Source: Pseudomonas sp. S35
Lineage (GTDB): Bacteria > Pseudomonadota > Gammaproteobacteria > Pseudomonadales > Pseudomonadaceae
Assembly: GCF_009866765.1 (NCBI RefSeq)
Contig: NZ_CP019431.1
Span: forward strand, 5,600,001-5,664,000
Reading direction: 5' to 3'
DNA: 64,000 bases
Shown here: one piece after another, positions 30,445-42,093 of the stretch
How positions within the stretch are numbered: position 1 is the stretch's first letter
How the letters are laid out: each line of letters starts with the position of its first letter
Notes under the pieces: model-generated
Database searches by the model: none
Told to the model about the DNA's origin: nothing
What the model saw: only the letters and a program-made list of their open reading frames with translations
Program-made: the position numbers and the translations under genes

Positions 30445-30486
30445 AACCCACCCCACACAGGGTGCATCTTTATGACTTGTCGCTAA

Positions 30487-30500
30487 AACAAGAATAAGGA
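30487..30500 (+). promoter_or_regulatory. Candidate Crc/Hfq CA motif at the acs ribosome binding site
   Basis: AACAAGAA (30487-30494) fits the AANAANAA catabolite-activity motif and directly abuts the acs SD (AAGGA, 30496-30500). Hfq/Crc bound there would block translation of acs when preferred carbon is present. This is an inference from the motif and position. Confidence 0.5.
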
Positions 30501-30506
30501 TCGCTC

Positions 30507-32444
<1,938 letters not shown>

Positions 32445-32460
32445 GAAAACCTGAGTCGCC

Positions 32461-33330
32461 ATGGAATTTATCCGCAGCCGTATCGAAAACCAGCTGATGA
32501 GCCTCACCGGCTTGTCACTCGGCCAACTGGACCTGGAGAACCCCAAAGGCGATCCAGGCCTGTTCGGGCCGGACTCGGTCAGTTGGCAGGTGCATGGCGA
32601 CTTCAGCAGCATGCTCATCGGCGGTATCAGCGCCTTGATGCTGCAAGCCCTGCACCCGCTGGCCCTGGCGGGCGTGTGGGACCATTCGAATTTCCGCCAG
32701 GACATGCTTGGGCGCTTGCGGCGCACCTCTCAGTTCATTTCCGGCACCACCTTCGGCTCGCGTAAAGACGCCGACTGGTTGATTGAAAAAGTACGCACCA
32801 TTCACCTGCAGGTGGTCGGCCATGCGCCGGATGGGCGGCCTTATGCGGCGAGCGACCCAGACCTGCTGACCTGGGTGCATGTGGCCGAGGTGAGCAACTT
32901 TCTGGCCGCGCACTTGCGCTATCGCAACCCGACGCTTTCGGGGCGCGACCAGGATCGTTACTACAGCGAGATCGCGCTGGTGGCGCAACGCTTGGGGGCG
33001 CGGCATGTGCCACGCTCACGGCAGGAGATCTGCGACTATCTGGAACACGTACGTCCACAGTTGCTCTGTGACGAGCGCAGCCGCGAAGTCCTGCGCCTGC
33101 TGTTAAACGCGCCCTCGCCCAGCACGTTGGCCAAGCCGTTTGGCGCCCTGATGATGCAGGCCGGGATCGACCTGCTGCCGGACTGGGCCAGCGCGATGCT
33201 CGGTCAACATCAGAACCCGATGCAACGCCAGATGATCCGCGCCGGGGTCAAGCGCAGCGCCCCGCTGCTGCGCTGGGCGATGCGCAATGGTTCGGTACAG
33301 CGTGCACACCGACGGATGGGGTTGATGTAG
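32461..33330 (+). CDS. DUF2236 (MpaB/latex-clearing-type) oxygenase-family protein
   Basis: 289-residue protein of the DUF2236 family, recognised by the N-terminal MLIGGISALMLQALHPLALAG segment and the WVHVAEVSNFLAAHLRY helix with conserved His. Characterised relatives include the latex-clearing oxygenase Lcp and fungal MpaB, which bind heme b; whether this one binds heme is not proven. It starts 17 bases after acs, so it may be co-transcribed with acs. Substrate unknown. Confidence 0.82.
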   Translation: MEFIRSRIENQLMSLTGLSLGQLDLENPKGDPGLFGPDSVSWQVHGDFSSMLIGGISALMLQALHPLALAGVWDHSNFRQDMLGRLRRTSQFISGTTFGSRKDADWLIEKVRTIHLQVVGHAPDGRPYAASDPDLLTWVHVAEVSNFLAAHLRYRNPTLSGRDQDRYYSEIALVAQRLGARHVPRSRQEICDYLEHVRPQLLCDERSREVLRLLLNAPSPSTLAKPFGALMMQAGIDLLPDWASAMLGQHQNPMQRQMIRAGVKRSAPLLRWAMRNGSVQRAHRRMGLM

Positions 33331-33385
33331 GCAAGGCCCCATAGCTGGTAAACTTCGCGCCCTCATTTACAGCCAGGCGCGCTCC

Positions 33386-34402
33386 ATGTCTCCCTTGAAT
33401 CAGGCGCTGCGCGCCGCCCTCGATTATCGCCAAGACCTGATCAACGAGCTGCACGCCCAAGGCACCGACTGCTATCGCCTGTTCCACGGCAGCCAGGAAG
33501 GGGCCGGCGGCCTGACCATCGACCGCTATGGCCCGCAGTTGCTGGTGCAAAGCTTCCACCAGTCGCTGGAAACCACAGACCTGCTGGACCTGCATCAACT
33601 GATCAACCAGTACCTGGGCCTGGAGTTGCTGCTGGTCTACAACGACCGTTCCCGTGGCAACTCGCGGATCGACCGCGAAGACACGGTCTATCGCGCCGAA
33701 CCCGCAGCACTGGAAGACCTGGTCGGCCACGAATGGGGCCTCAATTACCGTGTGCGCGGCCGCCATGCCGGTCAGGATCCTCTACTGTTCCTCGACCTGC
33801 GCAATACACGCGGCTGGGTCAAAGAGCACAGTGCCGGCAAAAGTGTGCTGAACCTGTTCGCCTACACCTGCGGCGTGGGCCTGAGCGCAGCCGCCGGTGG
33901 CGCGAGTGAGGTGTGCAACCTGGACTTCGCCGAGGGCAACCTGGCGGTCGGGCGTGAAAACGGCCTGCTCAACCCGCAGTTGCCGAACATGGAGTTCGTG
34001 CAATCGGACTATTTCCCGGCGATTCGCCAACTGGCCGGGCTGCCGATCACCCAACGCCGCGGGCAGAAACTGCCGAGCTACCCGCGCCTTGAGCAACGTC
34101 AATATGACCTGGTGCTGCTCGATCCACCCGCCTGGGCCAAGAGCGCCTTCGGCACCGTTGACCTGTTGCGCGACTACCAGAGTCTGCTCAAGCCCGCATT
34201 GCTCGCGACTGCCGACAACGGCGTACTGATTTGCTGCAACAACCTGGCAAAGGTCAGCATGGAGGATTGGCGCGAACAGGTGCTGCGCTGCGCTGAAAAA
34301 GCCGGGCGGCCTGCGCGCGACTGGCAAATAATGACACCGGGAGCGGATTTTCCTTCACAGGATCAGCAGCCTCCTCTCAAAACGCTGATACTCCAGCTGT
34401 AG
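33386..34402 (+). CDS. Class I SAM-dependent rRNA methyltransferase-like protein (RlmI/RlmK type)
   Basis: 338 residues. The N-terminus has a RlmI-like EEHD/PUA-adjacent region (GTDCYRLFHGSQEGAGGLTIDRYG). The Rossmann SAM-binding core follows (VLNLFAYTCGVGLSAAAGGA, about residues 153-172), then the catalytic motif LDPPAWAKS (about 245-252) and a cysteine-containing loop (ICCNN). These suggest C5-methylation of cytosine in 23S rRNA or a related base, but the target is not known. It stands alone between the DUF2236 gene and the DUF748 gene. Confidence 0.8.
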   Translation: MSPLNQALRAALDYRQDLINELHAQGTDCYRLFHGSQEGAGGLTIDRYGPQLLVQSFHQSLETTDLLDLHQLINQYLGLELLLVYNDRSRGNSRIDREDTVYRAEPAALEDLVGHEWGLNYRVRGRHAGQDPLLFLDLRNTRGWVKEHSAGKSVLNLFAYTCGVGLSAAAGGASEVCNLDFAEGNLAVGRENGLLNPQLPNMEFVQSDYFPAIRQLAGLPITQRRGQKLPSYPRLEQRQYDLVLLDPPAWAKSAFGTVDLLRDYQSLLKPALLATADNGVLICCNNLAKVSMEDWREQVLRCAEKAGRPARDWQIMTPGADFPSQDQQPPLKTLILQL

Positions 34403-34489
34403 GACACTTCCCAAAGCCCCGGTTCTTCGGAACCGAAAACCCGTGCCATACTCCAAGGCACTCCTGTTCGACATAGATGGCGCCGCCCC

Positions 34490-37423
34490 ATGCCCAAAGG
34501 ATTGATTCGCGCCACTGGCGCCTTGTTGACTGCCCTTGCTCTGTACAGCCTGTTGGGCTTTTTGATTCTGCCGGGCATCGCCCTTCGCATTGCCAACCAA
34601 CAACTGGCCAATTACGCCACGGTGCCAGCACGGATCGAGCGGATTGAGCTCAACCCGTTCAGCCTGGAAGTCACCGCATGGGGCCTGAAGATTGGCGAAC
34701 CAGGCAAGGAACAGGTGGGTTTCGAGCGCCTTTACGCCAACCTGCAGATCGACAGCCTGTGGACCCGCGCACTGCATTTGGCCGACGTGCAATTGGATCA
34801 GCCCAAGACCGAGCTGTTGTTCGACAAGTCCGGCCAACTGAATCTCGCGCAGTTGTTCAAACTGCCTGCAAGCGAACCCTCCCCAGCCGATCCCGACGCC
34901 AAGCCATTCCCCCTGCGTATCGACAACATCAAGCTGGCCGGCGGTTATGTGCACTTCCAGGATTTGCGCCCCAGCGAACCGATCGAATTTCTCTACGACA
35001 AACTCGACTTCGAGCTGAAAAACCTCAGCACCTTACCTGAAGACAACGCCGACATGACCCTGGTCGCGGCAGGCCCTGAAGGCGGTCAAATCGATTGGAA
35101 AGGCAACTTCAGCCTGGTGCCGATCACCTCTGAAGGTACGTTGAAAGTCACCGACGGCAAGATGAAAGCCTGGTGGCCTTATGTGCGTGACGCGCTGCCC
35201 CTGGTGCTCGAAGACGGCGTGCTCAACTTCAGCACCGACTACAAGTTCAGCCTGGCCAAAGAAACCGAGCTGAACCTGACCAACACCGCCGCCAGCATCG
35301 CACCGTTCGCCATCAAGGCACCGGATGGCCGGCCGCTGGTGCGCCTGGAGCGCCTGGACGTCAGTGAGACGACTGTAGACCTGGCCAAGCAGCAAGTGGT
35401 GGTCGGCAAGATCCGCAGCAATAAGCTGGAAACCTGGGCCGCTCGTGAGGCCGATGGGCAGTTGGATTGGCAGAAACTGTTCGCCAGCCAACCGAGCAAG
35501 CCAGCCAAGGCGCCGGAGCCTGCTACTGCGCCCGCCACCGCCGACTCGCCAAAACCTGAACCTGTCGCGCCAAGCAAACCCTGGCAAGTGCTGCTCAAGG
35601 ATGTGCAACTGCGTAACTACCAAGTGCATCTGGCCGACCGTCAGGCCAAGCCTGCAGTAGCGCTGGAACTTGGGCCGTTGAACGTCGATGTGCAGAACTT
35701 CGACAGCCTCAACCAAAGCCCGTTTACCCTCAAGGTCGACACTGGCCTGGGCAAGCAAGGCAAAGTCCAGGCAACCGGCGTGGTCAACCTCAATCCGGTC
35801 AGTGCGAAACTGAAGGTGAGCACCAAAGACATCGACCTACGGGTTGCACAGTCCTATATCAGCCCGTTTATCCGCCTGGAACTGCGTAGCGGGATGCTCG
35901 GCAGCGACCTCGACGTGAACCTTAAAAGCACCGAGCCCCTGGCGCTGCAGATTACCGGCCGAGCGCAGGTCGACCAGTTGCACACCCTGGACACCCTCAA
36001 GACCCGTGACTTCCTCAAATGGCAGCGCCTGGTCGTCGAAGGCCTGAACTACCAGCATGGCAACAGCCTGTCGATCGACAAGGTCAACCTGCTGCAACCC
36101 TATGCGCGGTTCATGATCAACGATGACCGCACCACCAACGTCGACGACCTGCTGATCCCGCAGCCCGCCGACAAGGGGGCCAAATCGGCAGCCAAGCCTG
36201 CTGCGAGCAACGATAAAGCCCTGGGCATCCGTATCGGGCAGATTGCGATCAACGACGGTTCCGCCAATTTCGCCGACTTCAGCCTTACACCCAACTTCGC
36301 CACGGCCATTCAGCAGCTCAACGGGCAGATCGGCACGATTGACAGCCGCCAGGCCAAACCGGCCACCGTCGATATCAAGGGTAAGGTGGACCGCTATGCG
36401 CCGGTGACGATCAAGGGCAGCGTTAACCCGTTCGACCCGATGGCGGCGCTGGATATCGCCACCAGCTTCAAACGTGTCGAACTGACCACCCTGACACCGT
36501 ACTCGGGCAAGTTCGCCGGTTTCCGTATCCGCAAGGGCCGCCTCAACCTCGACCTGCACTACGTGATCACCAAGGGCCAGCTGAAGGCCGAGAACAAAGT
36601 GGTGGTCGAACAGTTGCAACTGGGTGAGAAGGTCGATAGCGCCGATGCCGTGGACTTGCCGATTCGCCTGGCCATCGCCCTGCTCAAGGACACCGACGGC
36701 AAGATCTCCATAGAACTGCCGGTGACCGGCGACCTGAACAACCCACAGTTCAGCGTGATGCCGATTGTGTGGCAGACCTTGCGTAATCTGGTGGTGCGCG
36801 CAGCAACAGCGCCGTTCAAGTTTATCGGTGGGCTAGTCACCGGCGGCGGAGCGCAAGACCTGGGCAATGTGTCGTTTGCCGCGGGCTCCAGCGAGTTGAG
36901 CAAAGACGCCGAGAGCGCCTTGAATACACTGGCCAAGGCCCTCAAGGAGCGCCCTGCGCTACGCCTGGAAATTGAAGGCACGGCAGCTGCCAGCAGCGAC
37001 GGTCCTTTCCTGGCCGCCGAACGTCTGGAACGGGAATACCAATACAATTACTACAAGATGCTCCAGCGCCGCGGCGATAAAGTCCCGGCTCAGGCGTCGT
37101 TGCTGGAAGTCCCGGAAAGCGAAAAAGCACCGTTGCTCGAAGGCATTTACCGCACCCGCGTGAAACAACAGCCCCCGGCAGAGTGGAAAGACCTGAGCCG
37201 CGATGACCGCACAACCAAGCTGCGTGACGGTGTGATCAAGTTCTGGAGCAGTAGCGACGTGCTGCTGCGCCAACTCGGCCAGGACCGTGCCAGCGCCATT
37301 AAGGACTACCTGGTGGACAAGGGGCAGTTGGAAGACGACCGCGTGTATTTCATTGATGCGAACTTGGGCCAGGCGCAGAAGGATGGCCGCGTGGTAACGC
37401 TGATGCATCTGGACGCCGAATAA
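34490..37423 (+). CDS. DUF748 / AsmA-like envelope protein with C-terminal OmpA-like segment
   Basis: 977 residues. One N-terminal membrane helix (about residues 8-30) is followed by long beta-rich DUF748/AsmA-like repeats (IERIELNPFSLEVTAWGLKIG; VNPFDPMAALDIATSF), a proline/alanine-rich linker near 335-360, and a C-terminal region resembling OmpA (FAAGSSELSKDAESALNTLAKALKERPALRLEIEGTA). AsmA-like proteins bridge the periplasm and are implicated in lipid traffic to the outer membrane. That role is inferred here. A hairpin follows the stop. Confidence 0.8.
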   Translation: MPKGLIRATGALLTALALYSLLGFLILPGIALRIANQQLANYATVPARIERIELNPFSLEVTAWGLKIGEPGKEQVGFERLYANLQIDSLWTRALHLADVQLDQPKTELLFDKSGQLNLAQLFKLPASEPSPADPDAKPFPLRIDNIKLAGGYVHFQDLRPSEPIEFLYDKLDFELKNLSTLPEDNADMTLVAAGPEGGQIDWKGNFSLVPITSEGTLKVTDGKMKAWWPYVRDALPLVLEDGVLNFSTDYKFSLAKETELNLTNTAASIAPFAIKAPDGRPLVRLERLDVSETTVDLAKQQVVVGKIRSNKLETWAAREADGQLDWQKLFASQPSKPAKAPEPATAPATADSPKPEPVAPSKPWQVLLKDVQLRNYQVHLADRQAKPAVALELGPLNVDVQNFDSLNQSPFTLKVDTGLGKQGKVQATGVVNLNPVSAKLKVSTKDIDLRVAQSYISPFIRLELRSGMLGSDLDVNLKSTEPLALQITGRAQVDQLHTLDTLKTRDFLKWQRLVVEGLNYQHGNSLSIDKVNLLQPYARFMINDDRTTNVDDLLIPQPADKGAKSAAKPAASNDKALGIRIGQIAINDGSANFADFSLTPNFATAIQQLNGQIGTIDSRQAKPATVDIKGKVDRYAPVTIKGSVNPFDPMAALDIATSFKRVELTTLTPYSGKFAGFRIRKGRLNLDLHYVITKGQLKAENKVVVEQLQLGEKVDSADAVDLPIRLAIALLKDTDGKISIELPVTGDLNNPQFSVMPIVWQTLRNLVVRAATAPFKFIGGLVTGGGAQDLGNVSFAAGSSELSKDAESALNTLAKALKERPALRLEIEGTAAASSDGPFLAAERLEREYQYNYYKMLQRRGDKVPAQASLLEVPESEKAPLLEGIYRTRVKQQPPAEWKDLSRDDRTTKLRDGVIKFWSSSDVLLRQLGQDRASAIKDYLVDKGQLEDDRVYFIDANLGQAQKDGRVVTLMHLDAE

Positions 37424-37439
37424 CCTCCGCGCAATAGAA

Positions 37440-37467
37440 CAGGCCCCGGCACGAGTGTCGGGGCCTG
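37440..37467 (+). terminator. Terminator-like hairpin after the DUF748 gene
   Basis: Stem CAGGCCCCG / CGGGGCCTG with inner complementarity, 17 bases after the stop. No T-run follows, so strength is uncertain. Confidence 0.6.
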
Positions 37468-37571
37468 TAATGACCACATCTCTGTGGTCGGTCGCATGAA
37501 CCTTAGAGGTGCATTGAGTGGATATCTAACTCACCCGTGGCCGCCGCTTAAGTCAAACGAACTGTCGCGCG

Positions 37572-38192
37572 TTATTCCGCTTTCAGGCCATCGGCCGATA
37601 CAGCTTTAACGCCTTTGATTTTCTTGGTGATCGCTACAGCAGTGGCTTTCTGAGCGTCGGTAACCGCTACGGTCGACGACAGGGACACTACGCCTTTGTT
37701 GGTTTCGACTTTGATGTCGGTGCCAGGAATACCTTTCTCGGTAACCAGATCAGCTTTTACCTTGGTAGTGATCCAAGTGTCGCTGGTGGTTTCCTTGGCG
37801 TCATGGGCTGCGCCTTTGGTTTTGTCGATGCCGTCTGCTTTGGTAGCACCGCCAGCCATCAGGCCGTCAGCGGAAACAGCAGTGACGCCCTTGATCTTTT
37901 TGGTGATCGAAACAGCAGTGGCTTTCTGTGCGTCAGAGATAGCGACTGTCGAGGACAGGGAAACCACGCCTTTGTTGGTTTCAACCTTGATGTCCGAACC
38001 AGGAATACCCTTTTCAGTCAGCAGGTCGGATTTAACCTTGGTGGTGATCCAAGTATCCGAAACGCTTTCTTTAGCCTTGGTAGCTTCACCGGCCGCCAAA
38101 GTCATAGGGGCTTGGGAAGTCTGAGCAAAGGCTACGTTAGCACCCATGGCCAGAGTCAGAGCGGTAGCAGTAGCGAGAGCGAACTTCTTCAT
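37572..38192 (-). CDS. Periplasmic protein with two BON domains (OsmY-like)
   Basis: 206 residues with a Sec signal peptide (cleavage near FAQ, residue 24). Two BON repeats follow at about residues 45-112 and 137-204, offset by exactly 92 residues and nearly identical (SDTWITTKVK..DL.TEKGIPG and KGVVSLSSTVA). BON domains bind membrane phospholipid or other envelope surfaces. The stress protein OsmY is the best-known member. It has AGGAG eight bases before the ATG and a sigma-54-like site about 70 bases upstream of the start. It is a monocistronic minus-strand gene. Confidence 0.88.
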   Translation of the reverse strand: MKKFALATATALTLAMGANVAFAQTSQAPMTLAAGEATKAKESVSDTWITTKVKSDLLTEKGIPGSDIKVETNKGVVSLSSTVAISDAQKATAVSITKKIKGVTAVSADGLMAGGATKADGIDKTKGAAHDAKETTSDTWITTKVKADLVTEKGIPGTDIKVETNKGVVSLSSTVAVTDAQKATAVAITKKIKGVKAVSADGLKAE

Positions 38193-38261
38193 ACGAGTAA
38201 CTCCTGTTTTATTAAAAGTCTGCAGTACGTGAACCTTGATGCTGCAGCGTTAACAGGGTTA

Positions 38262-38279
38262 TTGCAGGCAGTGTGCCAA
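38262..38279 (-). promoter_or_regulatory. Sigma-54-like promoter upstream of the BON gene
   Basis: On the minus strand TGGCACACTGCCTGCA has GG and GC separated by twelve bases, the sigma-54 geometry, with matches at TGGCAC and TGCA. Transcription would start near 38252, about 60 bases before the start codon. The -12 element starts with C rather than T, as in the CrcZ promoter in this window. Confidence 0.5.
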
Positions 38280-38437
38280 GTCGAACACGCGAATTAAATC
38301 GTTATAAAACAACAACTTAAAAATAATACAAATTTCCGGAATCGTGCAACTTGCATGAAGCCCACCGTGCCTGCATGCAAGTTGCGGCTTTTGCAGTGGG
38401 CTAAACGGCTGATTTCACTTCACTTTCCCACGCCCAT

Positions 38438-38463
38438 AAAAAAAGGACCCCGAAGGGTCCTTT
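38438..38463 (-). terminator. Intrinsic terminator after pnp
   Basis: In the minus direction AAAGGACCC/GGGTCCTTT (38442-38450 and 38455-38463, CGAA loop) ends in a T-run (plus-strand A-run from 38438). It is the 3' end of the large rlmE-to-pnp gene cluster. Confidence 0.92.
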
Positions 38464-38486
38464 CTTTCAGCGTAAGCCAGGGGCGA

Positions 38487-40592
38487 TTAAACGCCCGAAG
38501 CCTTGGCTGCTGCTACGTCCTTGATGGACAGCTTGATACGGCCGCGGTTGTCCACGTCCAGTACCAGTACTTCCACTTCCTGGCCTTCTTTGAGGATGTC
38601 GGTCACTTTCTCAACGCGAGCGTCGCTCAGCATGGAGATGTGAACCAGACCGTCCTTGCCCGGCAGGATGTTGACGAATGCGCCGAAGTCGACGATGCGC
38701 TCAACCTTACCGACGTAGATCTTGCCGATTTCTGCTTCAGCGGTGATGCCCAGAACGCGCTGACGCGCAGCTTCTGCAGCTTCCTTGGTTTCGCCGAAGA
38801 TCTTGATCGAACCGTCGTCTTCGATATCGATCGAAGCCTTGGTTTCTTCACAGATCGCACGGATGGTCGCGCCGCCTTTACCGATGACATCACGGATTTT
38901 GTCGGTGTCGATTTTCATCGCGATCATGGTCGGAGCATTTTCCGACAGCTCGGTGCGGGACTGACCAATGATCTGGTTCATCTGGCCGAGGATGTTCAGG
39001 CGAGCTTCCAGGGCTTGGCCCAGGGCGATCTCCATGATTTCTTCGGTGATGCCTTTGATCTTGATGTCCATCTGCAGCGCGGTAACACCTTTAGCGGTAC
39101 CGGCTACTTTGAAGTCCATGTCGCCCAGGTGGTCTTCGTCGCCCAGGATGTCGGTCAGGATGGCGAACTTCTCGCCTTCTTTAACCAGGCCCATGGCGAT
39201 ACCGGCAACCGGCGCCTTCATCGGCACACCGGCGTCCATCAGGGCCAGGGAAGCACCGCAAACGGAAGCCATCGAGCTGGAACCGTTGGACTCGGTGATT
39301 TCCGACACCACACGGATGGTGTATGGGAACACGTCGGCAGCAGGCAACATGGCCTGAACCGAACGACGCGCCAGACGACCGTGACCGATTTCGCGACGAC
39401 CAGCACCGCCCATGCGACCACACTCGCCCACCGAGAACGGAGGGAAGTTGTAGTGCAGCATGAACGGGTCTTTTTTCTCGCCTTCCAGGGTGTCCAGCAG
39501 CTGTGCGTCACGGGCAGTACCCAGGGTCGCGACTACCAGAGCCTGAGTTTCACCACGGGTGAACAGTGCCGAACCGTGAGTCTTCGGCAGAACGCCGACT
39601 TCGATGTTCAGCGGGCGAACGGTGCGAGTGTCGCGACCGTCGATACGTGGCTTGCCGTTAACGATGTTTTCGCGAACGGTGCGGTATTCGATTTCGCCGA
39701 ATGCAGCTTTGACTTCGCTGGAAGAAGGCTGGCCTTCTTCACCGGAAAGCTTGGCGACAACCTGCTCTTTCAGCTCGCCCAGGCGCGCGTAACGGTCGGC
39801 CTTGACGGTGATGGTGTAGGCGTCGGAGATGGCAGCGCCGAACTCGGAGCGGATAGCGCCCAGCAGTTCGGTGGCTTCGGCTTGCGGAGCCCAGGCCCAA
39901 GTAGGCTTGGCAGCTTCGGCAGCGAGTTCTTTGACTGCGTTGATCACAACCTGGAACTCGTCGTGGGCAAACAGTACGGCGCCCAGCATTTGGTCTTCGG
40001 TCAGCTCTTTGGCTTCCGATTCAACCATCAATACGGCTTCCGAAGTACCGGCAACGACCATGTCCAGGCTCGATGCTTTCAGTTGCTCGTAAGTCGGGTT
40101 CAGCAGGTAGCCGGTGCTTTCGTGGAACGCTACACGGGCGGCGCCGATTGGACCATCGAAAGGAATGCCGGAGATGGCCAGGGCAGCCGACGTACCGATC
40201 ATCGCAGCGACGTCCGGATCGGTCTTCTTGCTGGTGGAAACGACGGTGCAGACAACCTGCACTTCGTTCATGAAGCCTTCTGGGAACAGCGGACGGATCG
40301 GACGGTCGATCAGTCGGGAAGTCAGGGTTTCTTTCTCGGAAGGACGGCCTTCGCGCTTGAAGAAACCACCAGGGATCTTACCGGCAGCGTAAGTCTTTTC
40401 CTGGTAGTGAACGGAAAGAGGGAAGAAGCCTTTGCTTGGGTCAGCGGTCTTGGCGCCAACAACGGTCACCAATACGGTAACGTCGTCGTCAACGGTAACC
40501 AGCACTGCGCCGGAGGCTTGACGGGCAATACGGCCTGTCTCGAGGGTAACGGTCGACTGACCGAACTGGAATTTTTTGATAACCGGGTTCAC
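38487..40592 (-). CDS. pnp: Polynucleotide phosphorylase
   Basis: 3'-5' phosphorolytic exoribonuclease and component of the RNA degradosome. 701 residues: two RNase PH domains, a KH domain ([15 protein letters not shown], about residues 560-575) and an S1 RNA-binding domain near the C-terminus. The start is GTG at 40592 with AGGA upstream. It follows rpsO at a distance of about 195 bases, as in enterobacteria, where pnp is autoregulated in its leader; whether the same occurs here is not visible. Confidence 0.97.
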   Translation of the reverse strand: MNPVIKKFQFGQSTVTLETGRIARQASGAVLVTVDDDVTVLVTVVGAKTADPSKGFFPLSVHYQEKTYAAGKIPGGFFKREGRPSEKETLTSRLIDRPIRPLFPEGFMNEVQVVCTVVSTSKKTDPDVAAMIGTSAALAISGIPFDGPIGAARVAFHESTGYLLNPTYEQLKASSLDMVVAGTSEAVLMVESEAKELTEDQMLGAVLFAHDEFQVVINAVKELAAEAAKPTWAWAPQAEATELLGAIRSEFGAAISDAYTITVKADRYARLGELKEQVVAKLSGEEGQPSSSEVKAAFGEIEYRTVRENIVNGKPRIDGRDTRTVRPLNIEVGVLPKTHGSALFTRGETQALVVATLGTARDAQLLDTLEGEKKDPFMLHYNFPPFSVGECGRMGGAGRREIGHGRLARRSVQAMLPAADVFPYTIRVVSEITESNGSSSMASVCGASLALMDAGVPMKAPVAGIAMGLVKEGEKFAILTDILGDEDHLGDMDFKVAGTAKGVTALQMDIKIKGITEEIMEIALGQALEARLNILGQMNQIIGQSRTELSENAPTMIAMKIDTDKIRDVIGKGGATIRAICEETKASIDIEDDGSIKIFGETKEAAEAARQRVLGITAEAEIGKIYVGKVERIVDFGAFVNILPGKDGLVHISMLSDARVEKVTDILKEGQEVEVLVLDVDNRGRIKLSIKDVAAAKASGV

Positions 40593-40787
40593 GGTGTCCT
40601 ACCTTCTTTGTGGCTCTTGGGGAACTTGTTTTCTTGCGAAATTCTTGGGCAATGTCGGGAATCGGCCCAACCCTTGTCCAGGGGTAAAACGTGTATCCAG
40701 ATAAAACTTGAGGCTGGGAGCCTACCATGGGCCAGCGGGAATCCCGATGACACACGGCAGACAACCAACCTCTAGCGCAATCGCTTA

Positions 40788-41057
40788 TTAGCGACGCAGA
40801 CCCAGGCGACCGATCAGAGTCTGATAACGACCCAGATCCTTGCCTTTCAGGTAATCCAGCAGCTTACGACGCTGGTTTACCATGCGGATCAGACCACGAC
40901 GGGAGTGGTGGTCTTTACCGTTGGCCTTGAAGTGACCTTGCAGCTTGTTGATGTTGTGGGTCAGCAGTGCAACTTGCACTTCTGGCGAACCAGTGTCACC
41001 AACAGCTTGCTGATAGTCAGCAACGATTTGTGCTTTTTCTTGAACGTCGAGAGCCAT
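40788..41057 (-). CDS. rpsO: 30S ribosomal protein S15
   Basis: 89-residue primary 16S-binding ribosomal protein. It is complete and typical: [24 protein letters not shown] and [21 protein letters not shown]. It is the penultimate gene of the cluster, between truB and pnp. In E. coli S15 represses its own translation through its leader. Confidence 0.98.
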   Translation of the reverse strand: MALDVQEKAQIVADYQQAVGDTGSPEVQVALLTHNINKLQGHFKANGKDHHSRRGLIRMVNQRRKLLDYLKGKDLGRYQTLIGRLGLRR

Positions 41058-41172
41058 GAGGCAATCCTTTTTTCAGGAAACCACCCAAAGGGTAGTTTCA
41101 ACAGGCCAGGGACAAATCCCTGTATCTAAAAATGAGTGTTGACCGTGCCTGTTAACAGCCACACTCGTCCGG

Positions 41173-42093
41173 TCATTCTGACCGAATCAGTCGACGCGGC
41201 GCGATGCGCCCGTCTTCGCTCACTTCACCGATACCGATAAAGCGACCGTTGTGATCTTGTACCCGCACCATGCCAAACTTCGGGGCATCCGGTGCGCGTA
41301 CCGGCTGGCCGTTAAGCCAGTAAAACGCGCTGTGCTCCGAGAAGTGCAGCAAGGGCCAATCCAGCAGACCGCTGTCCGATGGCATCAAGAAGCGATCAAC
41401 TGCTTCGTTGCCACCTTCGGCGTGTACCGCTTCCAGCTCTTCCAACGTGACCGTCTGGGCCAGGGTGAAAGGGCCAGCTTGTGTGCGCCGCAGTTCGGCA
41501 ACGTATGCGCCGCAGCCCAGTTGTTCACCAATATCTTCCACCAGGGTACGGATATAGGTGCCTTTGCTGCAGTCCACTGCCAATCGGGCAGTGTCGCCCT
41601 CACAGGCGAGCAATTCCAGCCGGGCAATAGTAACAGAACGCGGTTCACGCTCCACCACTTCGCCCGCACGTGCCAGCTTGTAAAGGGGTTGCCCATCACG
41701 CTTGAGAGCCGAGTACATCGGCGGTATCTGACTGATTTGCCCACGAAAAGCGGGTAAGGCAGCTTCGATATCTGCACGACCAACGGTCACGTCGCGAACC
41801 TGCAGAACATCACCTTCGGCGTCGGCCGTGGTGGTGGTCTTGCCCAGTTGCATCAGGGTTTCGTAACCCTTGTCGGAATCGAGCAGGTATTGCGAGAACT
41901 TGGTTGCCTCGCCAAAACACAGCGGCAACACGCCGGTAGCCAGGGGGTCGAGGCTGCCGGTGTGCCCGGCCTTCTCGGCATTGAGCAGCCAGCGGACCTT
42001 CTGCAACGCGGCATTGGAGGTAAAGCCAATGGGCTTGTCGAGCAGAATGATGCCGCTGACGTTGCGACGGATACGTTTGACCTGAGCCACCAC
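41173..42093 (-). CDS. truB: tRNA pseudouridine(55) synthase
   Basis: Makes the universal pseudouridine in the T-arm of tRNA. 305-306 residues with catalytic aspartate in the [14 protein letters not shown] motif (about residue 48) and a C-terminal PUA-like domain. Two consecutive GTG codons directly follow the rbfA stop (TAAGTGGTG), and the rbfA end supplies the SD AAGGAG, so the start is GTG at 42093 or 42090. It is translationally coupled to rbfA. Confidence 0.96.
   Translation of the reverse strand: MVAQVKRIRRNVSGIILLDKPIGFTSNAALQKVRWLLNAEKAGHTGSLDPLATGVLPLCFGEATKFSQYLLDSDKGYETLMQLGKTTTTADAEGDVLQVRDVTVGRADIEAALPAFRGQISQIPPMYSALKRDGQPLYKLARAGEVVEREPRSVTIARLELLACEGDTARLAVDCSKGTYIRTLVEDIGEQLGCGAYVAELRRTQAGPFTLAQTVTLEELEAVHAEGGNEAVDRFLMPSDSGLLDWPLLHFSEHSAFYWLNGQPVRAPDAPKFGMVRVQDHNGRFIGIGEVSEDGRIAPRRLIRSE

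Larger units (their letters stand above)
38193..38486 (-). other. Intergenic region between pnp and the BON gene
   Basis: 294 bases without a gene. It holds the 5' region of the BON gene, including a sigma-54-like promoter (38262-38279), an AT-rich stretch at about 38285-38340, and the pnp terminator (38438-38463). Confidence 0.7.

Noticed and set aside
28637..30451. 604-codon minus-strand frame opposite pgi
   Set aside because: Shadow of pgi; spans intergenic hairpins on both sides.
38355..40775. 806-codon plus-strand frame opposite pnp
   Set aside because: Shadow of pnp; composition follows the complementary codons and it runs through the pnp terminator.
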